Origin: Candidatus Moranbacteria bacterium CG_4_9_14_3_um_filter_44_28
Lineage (GTDB): Bacteria; Patescibacteriota; Minisyncoccia; Moranbacterales; UBA11712
Length of the DNA: 42,837 bases
NCBI GenBank assembly: GCA_002790655.1
Contig: PFVO01000010.1
Location: 1 to 42,837 of the forward strand
Direction: 5' to 3'
Part shown: piece after piece, positions 33,333-41,812 of the stretch
Numbering within the stretch: position 1 is the first letter of the stretch
Layout: each line of letters begins with the position of its first letter
Notes under the pieces: generated by a model
Told to the model about the DNA's origin: nothing
Database searches by the model: none
The model's input: the letters and a program-made list of their open reading frames with translations, nothing else
Position numbers and translations under genes: made by a program

Positions 33333-34310
33333 ATGCAAAAACGCATCTTCTCCGGCATTCAGCCTTCGGGCGTGCTTCATTTGGGAAACTATCTGGGGGC
33401 TATCAAAAACTGGATGGAACTTCAGGACAAATATGAATCAATTTTCTGCGTGGTTGATCTTCACGCTATCACCGTCCCGCAAAAACCGGAAGAGCTTCGC
33501 CAAAAAACGATTGAAGTCGCCAAAATATATCTCGCCGCCGGAATCAACCCGGAAAAATCAACCATTTTCGTCCAATCTCATATTCCCGAACACACGGAGC
33601 TGGCCTGGATTTTGAATACGATTACCAAAATCCCAGAGCTTGAACGAATGACCCAGTTTAAAGACAAATCTCAAGAATTCAGACAACATCTCAACGCCGG
33701 ACTGTTCAACTATCCCATTCTTATGGCGGCTGACATTTTGCTTTATGATACAAATTTAGTGCCGGTCGGCGAAGATCAGCTTCAGCACGTGGAAATTGCC
33801 CGTACGCTTGCCAAACGTTTTAATACTACGTTCGGAAAAACTTTTGTCATTCCCGAACCGTTTGTTGTCAAAGAAGGAATGAGGATTATGGGCCTTGACA
33901 ATCCAGCCCAAAAAATGAGCAAATCCGCCTCCTCGAAGTATAATTATATCGCCCTTACCGATTCCCCGGAAAAAATCCGCGAAAAAATCAAGCGGGCCGT
34001 CACTGACAGCGGAAAAACGATCAAATATTCCGACGACCAGCCGGCGATTAAAAACCTAATTAATATTTACGCTCTTCTCGACAACGCAAAGCCAAAAGAC
34101 ATTGAAGATGCTTATCACAAAAAAGGCTATGCCGAATTTAAAAAAGATCTGGCGGAAGTGATTGTTGACTTTTTGAAAGACTTCCAGCTAAAATACAATG
34201 ATATTGATGACAAGGAGGTCATGAGTATCCTTCAACAGGGCGCCGAAAAACTCCGGCCTCTGGCGGAGAAAAAGATGGAGGAAGTAAAGGAAAAAGTTGG
34301 GTTGATTTAA
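33333..34310 (+). CDS. trpS: tryptophanyl-tRNA synthetase
   Basis: A 325-residue class I synthetase charging tRNA-Trp. It has the HIGH-type motif GIQPSGVLHLGNYLGAI (about 6-22), the Trp-binding region FVQSHIPEHTELAWILN, the VPVGEDQLQHVE motif, and KMSKS (193-197). Length is normal. No Trp leader peptide or T-box is visible upstream; expression appears to come from a plain promoter and the gene is monocistronic, ending at a hairpin shared with the convergent mutase gene. Confidence 0.96.
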   Translation: MQKRIFSGIQPSGVLHLGNYLGAIKNWMELQDKYESIFCVVDLHAITVPQKPEELRQKTIEVAKIYLAAGINPEKSTIFVQSHIPEHTELAWILNTITKIPELERMTQFKDKSQEFRQHLNAGLFNYPILMAADILLYDTNLVPVGEDQLQHVEIARTLAKRFNTTFGKTFVIPEPFVVKEGMRIMGLDNPAQKMSKSASSKYNYIALTDSPEKIREKIKRAVTDSGKTIKYSDDQPAIKNLINIYALLDNAKPKDIEDAYHKKGYAEFKKDLAEVIVDFLKDFQLKYNDIDDKEVMSILQQGAEKLRPLAEKKMEEVKEKVGLI

Positions 34311-34359
34311 AAATATAAAAGACAAAATATCTAGAAGGTGCGGATTATTGCGGATTATT

Positions 34360-34393
34360 AGCTCCCGACATCCGATGTTGGGAGCTTTCTTTT
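34360..34393 (+). terminator. trpS terminator
   Basis: AGCTCCCGACA pairs with TGTTGGGAGCT (one G-U) around TCCGA, followed by TTCTTTT. Just upstream the decamer GCGGATTATT occurs twice in tandem (34340-34359). Confidence 0.75.
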
Positions 34394-35738
34394 ATTCTCT
34401 GATTATTTTTAAAGCTTCGTTAACTTTTTCCTTCATCAATTCTTCCGTATTCGCTTCGAGATTCAACCGCAGAACCGGTTCCGTGTTTGATGGCCGGACA
34501 TTCAGCCACCAATCGGGAAATTCAATTTTCACTCCGTCGAGTTCCGAAATTTTTCCGTCAGAATATTTTTCCTTCAATTTATTTATTACTTCGTCTTTGT
34601 CCGCGACTTCACTGTTGATTTCCCCCGAGTGAAAATATCTTTTTACGTCTTTTACTAATTCTGAAATCTTTTCGCCTGTCTCGGCCATCAAGTTTAGGAG
34701 CATAATCGCCGCAAGTATCGAGGCCTCGGCCATATAGTTTTCCTTGAAGTAATAATGCCCCGAAAGTTCCCCGGCGAAAGCTCCGCCTTCATCGCGCATG
34801 ATTTTTTTGATATTGGCGTGCCCCACCGGACATTCGAGAGCCACACCGCCATTTTCTTCGATGAACTCTCTCACCGATTTTGATGATCGGAGATCATAGA
34901 AAATCTTGGCGCCGGGATTTTTTTCCAAAATCATCTTGGCAATCAATGCCGTTATCAGGTCCATCGGAATAATTTCGCCGTTTTCATCAATGAATCCTAC
35001 TCTATCGGCATCTCCATCGTAAGCAATGCCCAGATCGGCATTATTTTCCCGAACTTTTTCCTGCAAATCTTTTAACGTTTCGGTTTTCAAAGGATTGGCT
35101 TCATGGTTGGGAAATTTCCCGTCGAAATTGTCATAAAGCGTCACCAGTTCAATGTTATCGGGAAATTTTTTATAGATATCCAAATCCAAAATTCCCATCG
35201 CGTTGGCAAAATCAATCACAACCTTGAATTTTTTATCACCGAGATTGGCAAATGATGAGAAATAATCTATATAATCATTTTTTATTTCTTCTTTCGGAAT
35301 AATTTTCCCCTTTTTTCCCGCTTCAGGAAAATTTCCAGCCATAACTAAATCTCTGATTTCAAAAAGTCCGCTATTTTCTCCGATCGGCACCGCTTCAGCG
35401 CGGCATATTTTCATCCCGTTCCACTCGGCCGGATTATGAGAAGCGGTGAGAGAAATTGCTCCATCAATATCGAGTTTGCCAGAGGCAAAATAGACCATCG
35501 GCGTTGAAGCCAAGCCAATATCATAAACATCGGCTCCCTGTTCGGTTATCCCTTTTGCCAGAGCCCCGAATAACGCCAGGCTCGACTCGCGAATATCGCG
35601 CCCGACCGCGATTTTTTTCGCGCCGAGATATTGAACTATCGCCCGCCCAATTTTATAAACGACATCTTCGTTGATATCGGCGGGATAAATTCCCCGAATA
35701 TCATAGGCTTTGAAAATTTTCAGATTGATTTCTAACAT
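34392..35738 (-). CDS. manB: phosphomannomutase/phosphoglucomutase
   Basis: A 448-residue alpha-D-phosphohexomutase converting mannose-6-P to mannose-1-P (and probably glucose-6-P likewise). The four domain signatures are present: the phosphoserine loop TASHNP with Ser100, the metal loop DGDADRVGF, the sugar loop GELSGHYYF, and the phosphate-binding RPSNTEPVLRL. Start MLEINLKIFKAYDIRGIYP fits the family. It is divergent from the guanylyltransferase, with a shared intergenic palindrome that provides its -35 box. Confidence 0.95.
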   Translation of the reverse strand: MLEINLKIFKAYDIRGIYPADINEDVVYKIGRAIVQYLGAKKIAVGRDIRESSLALFGALAKGITEQGADVYDIGLASTPMVYFASGKLDIDGAISLTASHNPAEWNGMKICRAEAVPIGENSGLFEIRDLVMAGNFPEAGKKGKIIPKEEIKNDYIDYFSSFANLGDKKFKVVIDFANAMGILDLDIYKKFPDNIELVTLYDNFDGKFPNHEANPLKTETLKDLQEKVRENNADLGIAYDGDADRVGFIDENGEIIPMDLITALIAKMILEKNPGAKIFYDLRSSKSVREFIEENGGVALECPVGHANIKKIMRDEGGAFAGELSGHYYFKENYMAEASILAAIMLLNLMAETGEKISELVKDVKRYFHSGEINSEVADKDEVINKLKEKYSDGKISELDGVKIEFPDWWLNVRPSNTEPVLRLNLEANTEELMKEKVNEALKIIRE

Positions 35739-35775
35739 AACTCAAAATTTTACAAATTAATGGCACTTCGCTACC

Positions 35776-35805
35776 ATTGTAGCAGAAGATTGATAAAACA
35801 TTCAA
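35776..35805 (-). promoter_or_regulatory. promoter of the phosphomannomutase gene
   Basis: On the minus strand TTGAAT (35800-35805), an 18-base spacer and TACAAT (35776-35781) preceded by TGC. The -35 lies inside the palindrome at 35797-35833. Confidence 0.65.
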
Positions 35806-35833
35806 TGTTAGGGAAACCCTAACATTGAATGTT
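35797..35833. repeat. double palindrome (ACATTCRATGT family), intergenic copy
   Basis: AACATTCAATGTTAGGG (35797-35813), loop AAA, CCCTAACATTGAATGTT (35817-35833): a perfect 17-base inverted repeat whose arms are each palindromes. It ends nine bases before the guanylyltransferase ATG. Related to 24328-24367. Confidence 0.9.
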
Positions 35834-35842
35834 GAAAAAATT

Positions 35843-36922
35843 ATGAAATTAGTCATTATGGCCGGTGGCCGCGGAACCCGTTTGTGGCCGATGAGCCGGC
35901 AAGGCATGCCGAAACAATTTCAAAAACTGGTTTCGAAGAAAACAATGCTTCAGGACACCTTTGAAAGACTCCTAAATATCGTTGAAGCAAAAGATATTTT
36001 TGTCTCAACGAATAAGGAATACGCCGAAATCGTGAAAAGCCAGCTTCCCGAAATGCCACCGGAAAATATCATTGCGGAGCCAGTGGGCAGAAGCACCGCG
36101 CCCTGCATCGCGCTTTCGGCGGCCATTATTTCCGCTCGTGGCAGAAATGAAACAATTGGTTTTTTTCCGGCAGATCATCTCATTAGAAATCCGGAAAACC
36201 TTCTCGAAGCTGTGAAGCAGGGAGAAAAACTTTTGGAAAATTACCCCGACCACCTGATCACCTTTGGTATCACTCCCACTACTCCGGATACCGGTTTGGG
36301 ATATATTGAAAAAAATGATCTTCTCGAGAAAATCGAATCTATTGAATTCTATAAAGCGAAAAGATTTGTGGAAAAACCGGATCTCAAAACAGCCCAGAAA
36401 TATCTAGGGTCAGGAAATTTTTACTGGAACAGCGGAATGTTCCTATTTAAAGTCAGTACAATCATCGAAAAATTCAAAGCTTATGTCCCGGATATTTATG
36501 CGCGCTTGGTGAAAATAAAATCAGCCGCCGGGACTGAAAATTTTGAAGCTGTCTTGAAAGAAGAATTTCCAAAAATGGACAAAGTCAGCATTGATTATGC
36601 CGTGATGGAAAACGAGCCAAATGTAGCCTTGGCACCCGTCACCAGCGACTGGAGCGATATCGGAAGCTGGACGGCCCTCAAGGACACTTTGATTGGAGAT
36701 AAAAAGAAACATCTAGTAAAAATTGAAGGAGAACATCTTGACTTTGACAGCGAAAACTTGCTCGTTTATGGCTCTGACAAACTTATCACCACTATCGGTG
36801 TCAAAGATTTGATTATCGTTGACACTCCCGACGCCATTCTCATTTGCGACCGGAACAAATCCCAGCTCGTTTCAGATGTAGTGAAAAAACTGGAAGAATC
36901 AGGGAAAATTAAGTATTTATAA
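35843..36922 (+). CDS. manC: mannose-1-phosphate guanylyltransferase
   Basis: A 359-residue nucleotidyltransferase making GDP-mannose from mannose-1-P and GTP. The N-terminal signature MKLVIMAGGRGTRLWPMSR, the NIIAEPVGRSTAPCIALSA and NFYWNSGMFLF motifs, and VTSDWSDIGSW are diagnostic. It lacks the C-terminal isomerase domain of long ManC proteins, consistent with a separate isomerase at 29764. The track start is a TTG at 35825 inside the palindrome; the ATG at 35843 gives the canonical N-terminus. The hairpin just upstream could affect ribosome access. ychF follows after five bases. Confidence 0.94.
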   Translation: MKLVIMAGGRGTRLWPMSRQGMPKQFQKLVSKKTMLQDTFERLLNIVEAKDIFVSTNKEYAEIVKSQLPEMPPENIIAEPVGRSTAPCIALSAAIISARGRNETIGFFPADHLIRNPENLLEAVKQGEKLLENYPDHLITFGITPTTPDTGLGYIEKNDLLEKIESIEFYKAKRFVEKPDLKTAQKYLGSGNFYWNSGMFLFKVSTIIEKFKAYVPDIYARLVKIKSAAGTENFEAVLKEEFPKMDKVSIDYAVMENEPNVALAPVTSDWSDIGSWTALKDTLIGDKKKHLVKIEGEHLDFDSENLLVYGSDKLITTIGVKDLIIVDTPDAILICDRNKSQLVSDVVKKLEESGKIKYL

Positions 36923-36927
36923 AATTC

Positions 36928-37971
36928 ATGAGCTTGAAAGTGGGCATCGTCGGCCTTCCTAATGTCGGGAAGTCCACTCTTTTCAAAGCCCTCACCAAAA
37001 ATCCGGTGGATATTGCCAATTATCCATTTTGCACCATTGAGCCGAATGTTGGGGTCGTTCGCGTGCCGGACGAGCGGCTTGATAAAATCGCAAAAATCGC
37101 CAAAGCGGAAAAAATCGTTCCGACGATTATTGAATTCGTGGACATTGCCGGACTTGTAAAAGGCGCGGCTGTTGGAGAGGGTCTCGGGAATCAATTTTTG
37201 GCGCATATTCGGGAAGTTGATGCCATCGCCCAAGTCGTTCGCGTGTTTGAGGACAAAAATATCACGCATGTTCACGAGAAAATCGATCCCCTGCACGATA
37301 TAGAAATCGTCAACACGGAACTGATCCTGGCTGATTTGGAAACAGTAAAAAAGAAAATCATCAAACTGGAGCAGGAGGTCCGCGGAATGAAAAAAGAGGC
37401 CGCGAAGAAACTGGAAATTACAAAGAAGATGGAAAAAATTTTACAAGAGGGAAAATTGGCGCAAGAACTAGAATTAGGCGAAGAAGAATACGAATTAATA
37501 AAAGACCTGTACTTGCTTACCTGGAAACCAATAATTTACGTTCTCAATAAAAAACAGGATGAAAAGATGGCCCCAGACCTGCCCCAGGATTATCCTTTTG
37601 TAGAGATCAACTTGAAAATCGAAGAAGAACTATCCGAGATGTCGAGCGAAGAAATCAAGGAATTAGGAGAAAAATCAAACCTGGATGAGCTGATTTTGAA
37701 ATGCTACGAAATTCTGGATCTTATAACCTTCTTCACCATCGCCAACCGCCAAGCCCAGGCCTGGACGGTGAAAAAAAATACCCCGCTTCCCAAAGCCGGC
37801 GGAGTGATTCATACTGATTTTTGCGAAAAATTCATCCGGGCAGACGTGATCAATTGGCAGAAACTCCTGGAAGCCGGTTCCTGGACCAAAGCCCGCGACT
37901 TCGGATGGCTCCGCACCGAAGGAAAAGAATATATCATTCAGGACGGGGATGTGGTGGAGTTCAAGATCTAG
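36928..37971 (+). CDS. ychF: ribosome-associated GTPase/ATPase YchF (OLA1 family)
   Basis: A 347-residue Obg-superfamily P-loop protein. G1 GLPNVGKST is at 9-17, switch and G3 DIAGLVKGAAVGEGLGNQFL follow, and a coiled-coil helical domain (about 130-190, KKKIIKLEQEVRGMKKEAAKKLEITKKMEKI) precedes the C-terminal TGS domain (FFTIANRQAQAWTVKKNTPLPKAGG...DGDVVEFKI). The G4 position reads LNKKQDE. YchF homologues prefer ATP and act in translation and stress control. Its stop TAG overlaps the stop codon of the convergent gene in the four bases CTAG. Confidence 0.95.
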   Translation: MSLKVGIVGLPNVGKSTLFKALTKNPVDIANYPFCTIEPNVGVVRVPDERLDKIAKIAKAEKIVPTIIEFVDIAGLVKGAAVGEGLGNQFLAHIREVDAIAQVVRVFEDKNITHVHEKIDPLHDIEIVNTELILADLETVKKKIIKLEQEVRGMKKEAAKKLEITKKMEKILQEGKLAQELELGEEEYELIKDLYLLTWKPIIYVLNKKQDEKMAPDLPQDYPFVEINLKIEEELSEMSSEEIKELGEKSNLDELILKCYEILDLITFFTIANRQAQAWTVKKNTPLPKAGGVIHTDFCEKFIRADVINWQKLLEAGSWTKARDFGWLRTEGKEYIIQDGDVVEFKI

Positions 37972-38246
37972 GCCGCTTTGTTGGTGACATGAGATTTAGC
38001 CCGCACTCTTTTCAGTTCACCTAACACTCCTTTCGTCTCTGCTCCTATTTCTCCCAGTTGAGAATTCAGCTTTTGTATTTCTTCTGGACTTAAGTTTAAA
38101 TCATCTTCATTAAGAAGTTCTTTCGATAATTTAGCATTTTCCTCAAAAATTTTCTGAGTTTTTCGTATAACTTCTTCTTCTCTTTCTGTCAATTCTTGTT
38201 CGGGGCTAATTTGCGGCTCGAGATTAATCTTTTCTAGTTTAGACAT
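37968..38246 (-). CDS. small acidic coiled-coil protein, unknown function
   Basis: A 92-residue, Glu/Lys-rich soluble protein (LTEREEEVIRKTQKIFEENAKLSKELL, then LSPEEIQKLNSQLGEIG), predicted helical and coiled-coil. No family recognised. It lies 16 bases after another small helical ORF (38263-38409), suggesting a two-gene unit. Its stop overlaps the ychF stop. Confidence 0.65.
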   Translation of the reverse strand: MSKLEKINLEPQISPEQELTEREEEVIRKTQKIFEENAKLSKELLNEDDLNLSPEEIQKLNSQLGEIGAETKGVLGELKRVRAKSHVTNKAA

Positions 38247-38262
38247 AGATTTATATTATTCC

Positions 38263-38409
38263 TTAATTATTCTGAACTTTGCGAGCTTTATAAATAATCC
38301 GGGCAACCCTCTCCTGTCTCGTTTCTATATCCTCCAGCTTTTTCAGCGCCTTGCTATAGGCTTCTCTCATCCGCTCCAGATCCTTTTGCACTTTTTCCTC
38401 GTCAAACAT
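38263..38409 (-). CDS. 48-residue helical protein (not in the ORF track)
   Basis: An open frame ATG at 38409 to TAA at 38263, giving MFDEEKVQKDLERMREAY...RKVQNN. The composition is charged and alanine/leucine-spaced, fitting a single long amphipathic helix. It precedes the 92-residue coiled-coil gene by 16 bases. No homologue recognised and no clear ribosome site. Confidence 0.5.
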   Translation of the reverse strand: MFDEEKVQKDLERMREAYSKALKKLEDIETRQERVARIIYKARKVQNN

Positions 38410-38500
38410 ATCAAAATATCCAGTTATTACATTATAATCCTATCACAAGCGCAGAGGACTTGCCAAGACCCAGACGGTATGATAGACTCTCAATACAATT

Positions 38501-38584
38501 AAGAAAGTCCAAAGTTTCCCCGCCCCTCATGGGATTGGGAAATAAAATCCGCTAAGGAGGACTTTCTTTAGCGGAATTTTTTTT
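38501..38584 (+). ncRNA. candidate attenuator/structured leader RNA upstream of rpsF
   Basis: AAGAAAGTCC (38501-38510) is perfectly complementary to GGACTTTCTT (38559-38568). Between them TTTCCC (38515-38520) pairs with GGGAAA (38537-38542), enclosing CCC/GGG. The 3' strand of the long stem overlaps the terminator hairpin TCCGCTAAGGA/TCTTTAGCGGA (38548-38575), which is followed by eight T. The two folds cannot coexist. An AAGGAGG Shine-Dalgarno-like string lies in the terminator, with no start codon at usual spacing. A TATAAT at 38433-38438 could be its promoter. The known family is not identified. Confidence 0.6.
38548..38584 (+). terminator. intrinsic terminator of the leader RNA
   Basis: An 11-pair stem TCCGCTAAGGA/TCTTTAGCGGA (one G-U), loop GGACTT, then A and eight T. 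It lies upstream of rpsF on the same strand. Confidence 0.85.
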
Positions 38585-38590
38585 GAGCAT

Positions 38591-38665
38591 GATGCTAATC
38601 TACAAATAATACTCGCTTATTCGCAATTCGTTGATTGGCATTTATTTGTAGATTTGCATCACACC
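38591..38665. repeat. TTCGCAATTCG palindromic element, copy C, upstream of rpsF
   Basis: GATGCTAATCTACAAATAAT at the left is the inverted counterpart of TTATTTGTAGATTTGCATC at the right; the centre has TTCGCAATTCGTTGATTGGC. It ends three bases before the rpsF ATG and so occupies the ribosome-binding region. Confidence 0.82.
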
Positions 38666-38667
38666 TT

Positions 38668-39141
38668 ATGGAGTACGAACTTCTCTTTTTCATCTCTGTT
38701 TCCAATGAAGACCGGGTGGACATAATCAAAAAAGAATTGATTGAAATTTTGGAAAGCCTTGGAGCGAAACTCTTGGGCGATTTTACTGATATTGGAAAAA
38801 GGAAATTGGCTTATCCCATCAAGCGCGACACGCACGCTTTTTACAGCTGGGCGCGTTTCACGCTCGACGATGAAAACCGGAACAATATCCCCGAAATTAA
38901 TAAACGTATTTCATTAAATAATAAGATTACCCGTCATCTGATTGTCCGCGCCGACGAAATCGGAAAGCCGGCTTCCGTGGCCGCTCCGGAAACTGAAGTT
39001 GAAAAATTGGCCGCCGAAAAAATAAAGGCCGAAATCAAAAAACCACGGGCGAAAGCAAAGCCAGCCAAAAAGGAATCCAGAGCCGCTCTTTCTGAACTTG
39101 ACGAAAAATTGAGCGAGATTTTAGAAGAAACCCCGGGTTAA
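38668..39141 (+). CDS. rpsF: 30S ribosomal protein bS6
   Basis: A 157-residue protein with the S6 ferredoxin-like fold (MEYELLFFISVSNEDRVDIIKKEL, FTDIGKRKLAYPIKRDTHAFYSWARFTL, ITRHLIVRADE) in the first ~100 residues, plus an Ala/Lys/Glu-rich C-terminal extension. S6 binds the 16S central domain with S18. The track start at 38635 is inside a repeat; the ATG at 38668 is the family start. There is no Shine-Dalgarno because the repeat abuts the ATG. Downstream are ssb and rpsR, the common bacterial order. Confidence 0.95.
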   Translation: MEYELLFFISVSNEDRVDIIKKELIEILESLGAKLLGDFTDIGKRKLAYPIKRDTHAFYSWARFTLDDENRNNIPEINKRISLNNKITRHLIVRADEIGKPASVAAPETEVEKLAAEKIKAEIKKPRAKAKPAKKESRAALSELDEKLSEILEETPG

Positions 39142-39143
39142 TT

Positions 39144-39810
<667 letters not shown>

Positions 39811-39816
39811 ATTAAA

Positions 39817-40044
39817 ATGGATCAACGACCACAGCCAATTGTCAAAAAATCCTGCTACTTTTGCGCCAATAACATCAATGCTATTGACTACAAAGATACG
39901 CAGCTGATGCGGCGTTTTATGAATTCGCAAGCCAAAATTGTCCCGCCCCGCCGGAGCGGAAATTGCTCCAAGCATCAGAGAATGATTGCCAAAACGATCA
40001 AGCGGGCGAGAGCAATGGCGCTTTTGTCATATACGATTAAGTAA
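39817..40044 (+). CDS. rpsR: 30S ribosomal protein bS18
   Basis: A 75-residue S18 with KKSCYFCANNINAIDYKDTQLMRRFM and IVPPRRSGNCSKHQRMIAKTIKRARAMALLSY. The Cys pair of CYFC plus Cys/His of NCSKH make it the zinc-binding (C+) form. It partners S6 on the 30S platform. Its TAA overlaps the efp ATG as TAATG, suggesting translational coupling. Confidence 0.96.
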   Translation: MDQRPQPIVKKSCYFCANNINAIDYKDTQLMRRFMNSQAKIVPPRRSGNCSKHQRMIAKTIKRARAMALLSYTIK

Positions 40045-40604
40045 TGCTTTCTCTCTCCGACATCAAAACCGGGAAAACGATAACCCTCGCCGGCGAACCT
40101 TACGCCGTCATTTTTCACCAGCATTCCAAAATCAGCCGGGCCGGAGCGGTTTTGCGAACGAAGCTCAAAAATTTGCGAACGGGAGCTATTCTCGAAAAAA
40201 ATTTCCAGGGATCAGACAAAATCGAAGAAGCGGAAATTGGAAAGTCCAAAGCCCAGTATTTATACCGCGAAGGGAAAAATTATTTTTTTATGGATAACGT
40301 CAGTTTTGAACAATTTTCCCTTCCCAAGTCCGTTTTGGGAAATTTGACGAATTATTTAATCGATGGCACAGAAGTAATAATTCTGAATTATAATAACAAC
40401 CCGATCAACATCGAACTCCCAATTAAAATGGAATTTCGGGTCGCGGAAGCTCCGCCGGCCATTCGCGGCAACACCGCCGACGGCGGAACGAAACAAGTGA
40501 TGCTCGAAACGGGGATCAAAGTCTCAACGCCTCTTTTTATAAAAGAAGGCGACATCATCCGCATCAACACCGAAACGGGAGAGTATGCTGAACGAGCTAA
40601 GTAG
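40044..40604 (+). CDS. efp: elongation factor P, arginine-tip type
   Basis: A 186-residue, three-domain EF-P that relieves ribosome stalling at polyproline. Domain I is KTITLAGEPYAVIFHQHSKISRAGAVLRTKLKNLRTG; the C-terminal signature GDIIRINTETGEYAER is present. Aligning GEPYAV and KLKNL with E. coli EF-P (equal spacing) puts Arg32 where E. coli has the modified Lys34. Arg at this tip is known from EF-Ps rhamnosylated by EarP. No earP or rhamnose genes are in the window. The gene ends at a bidirectional terminator. Confidence 0.95.
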   Translation: MLSLSDIKTGKTITLAGEPYAVIFHQHSKISRAGAVLRTKLKNLRTGAILEKNFQGSDKIEEAEIGKSKAQYLYREGKNYFFMDNVSFEQFSLPKSVLGNLTNYLIDGTEVIILNYNNNPINIELPIKMEFRVAEAPPAIRGNTADGGTKQVMLETGIKVSTPLFIKEGDIIRINTETGEYAERAK

Positions 40605-40627
40605 GTAAAAAACAGCTTATATAAAAC

Positions 40628-40664
40628 AAAAAGCGGCCGCTGTCAGCATGAAGCGCCGCTTTTT
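40628..40664. terminator. bidirectional terminator between efp and recA
   Basis: AAAAAGCGG pairs with CCGCTTTTT, with an inner CGCT/AGCG stem after a one-base bulge. T-tracts exist on both strands, serving efp (+) and recA (-). Confidence 0.88.
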
Positions 40665-40686
40665 ATAATTCTGCTAGTTTTACTAT

Positions 40687-41679
40687 TCACTCTTTCACTT
40701 TCTCTTTTATCGCTTTTAAAATATCGCCGTAAACTTTTGGATTTTCTTTGAGGAATGCTTTCGCTTTTTCACGGCCGACGCCGAGTTTTGTTTCACCGAA
40801 GGAAAATGAATTTCCGGTTTTGGCAACGACTCCGTATTTCACGCCCGTGTCAACCAAATCCCCTTCTTTCGAAATTCCTTCGTTATACATAATGTCAAAT
40901 TCCGCCGTCTGGAAGGGCGGGGCCACTTTGTTTTTCACCACTTTCGCCCGCACCCGGTTTCCGACAATCGCTTCTCCCTGCTTGATCTGAGCCGCACGGC
41001 GGACTTCGATGCGCACCGAGGAATAAAATTTCAAAGCCTGCCCGCCGGAAGTCGTTTCGGGATTTCCGAACATCACCCCGATTTTCATCCGGATCTGATT
41101 TATGAAAATAACCGTCACGTTTCCTTTCGCGACAATCGCCGTCAGTTTTCGAAGCGCTTGGGACATCAATCTTGCCTGCCGTCCGACATGATGATCGCCC
41201 ATTTCGCCTTCGATTTCCGCCTGCGGAGTCAGAGCCGCAACGCTGTCAATCACAATCACGTCCACTGCGTTCGAGCGCACCAAAGCTTCCACGATATCAA
41301 GCGCCTGCTCGCCGTTGTCAGGCTGGGATATCAAAAGATCATCCATTTTGACGCCGATTTTTTTGGCGTAAGCCGGATCAAGCGCGTGTTCGGCGTCAAT
41401 GAAAGCGGCCGTTCCCGTTTTTTGGGCGTTGGCGACAATATGAAGCGCGAGCGTCGTCTTACCCGATGCTTCCGGCCCGTAAATTTCAATGACGCGCCCG
41501 CGCGGAACTCCGCCGATTCCAAGCGCGATATCAAGCGAGGGAGAGCCGGTGAGAATGGCAGCGATGTCAACTTTTTTCACTTCCCCCAGCTTCATAATCG
41601 AACCCTCGCCGAAGCGGTCTTTTATCTCCTTCACAGTTTCTTCCAATATCGTTTCTTTATTCTCCTTATCTTTTGTCAT
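40687..41679 (-). CDS. recA: recombinase RecA
   Basis: A 330-residue recombinase for homologous strand exchange. Walker [13 protein letters not shown], Walker [11 protein letters not shown], loop L1 [23 protein letters not shown] and loop L2 [24 protein letters not shown] are canonical. The C-terminus ends in KAIKEKVKE without the long acidic tail of E. coli RecA. Start ATG 41679 ([14 protein letters not shown]). No clear LexA box is visible in the AT-rich upstream repeat. Confidence 0.97.
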   Translation of the reverse strand: MTKDKENKETILEETVKEIKDRFGEGSIMKLGEVKKVDIAAILTGSPSLDIALGIGGVPRGRVIEIYGPEASGKTTLALHIVANAQKTGTAAFIDAEHALDPAYAKKIGVKMDDLLISQPDNGEQALDIVEALVRSNAVDVIVIDSVAALTPQAEIEGEMGDHHVGRQARLMSQALRKLTAIVAKGNVTVIFINQIRMKIGVMFGNPETTSGGQALKFYSSVRIEVRRAAQIKQGEAIVGNRVRAKVVKNKVAPPFQTAEFDIMYNEGISKEGDLVDTGVKYGVVAKTGNSFSFGETKLGVGREKAKAFLKENPKVYGDILKAIKEKVKE

Positions 41680-41696
41680 AAAGTTTGGTCATTATT

Positions 41697-41812
41697 AATT
41701 TTCAATTATCAATTTACAATTTACAATGAATTTTCAATGACTAAATTTTCAACGTTTGGAAATTGATAAATTGATCATTGATTGAAAATTGTGAATTGAA
41801 AATTGAAAATTT
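41697..41812. repeat. AT-rich inverted repeat upstream of recA
   Basis: The left arm AATTTTCAATTATCAATTTA and right arm GTGAATTGAAAATTGAAAATT are complementary with few mismatches. Same family as 33139-33266. It fills the gap between the RodZ-like gene and recA. Confidence 0.7.

Noticed and set aside
38548-38584. Known S6:S18 (rpsF) leader, T-box or PyrR element
   Set aside because: I could not find T-box or PyrR consensus strings, and cannot verify the S6:S18 motif by eye; left as an unclassified candidate.
38635-38667. Longer start for bS6 (MAFICRFASHL...)
   Set aside because: These codons are the end of the TTCGCAATTCG repeat; the conserved S6 N-terminus starts at the ATG at 38668.
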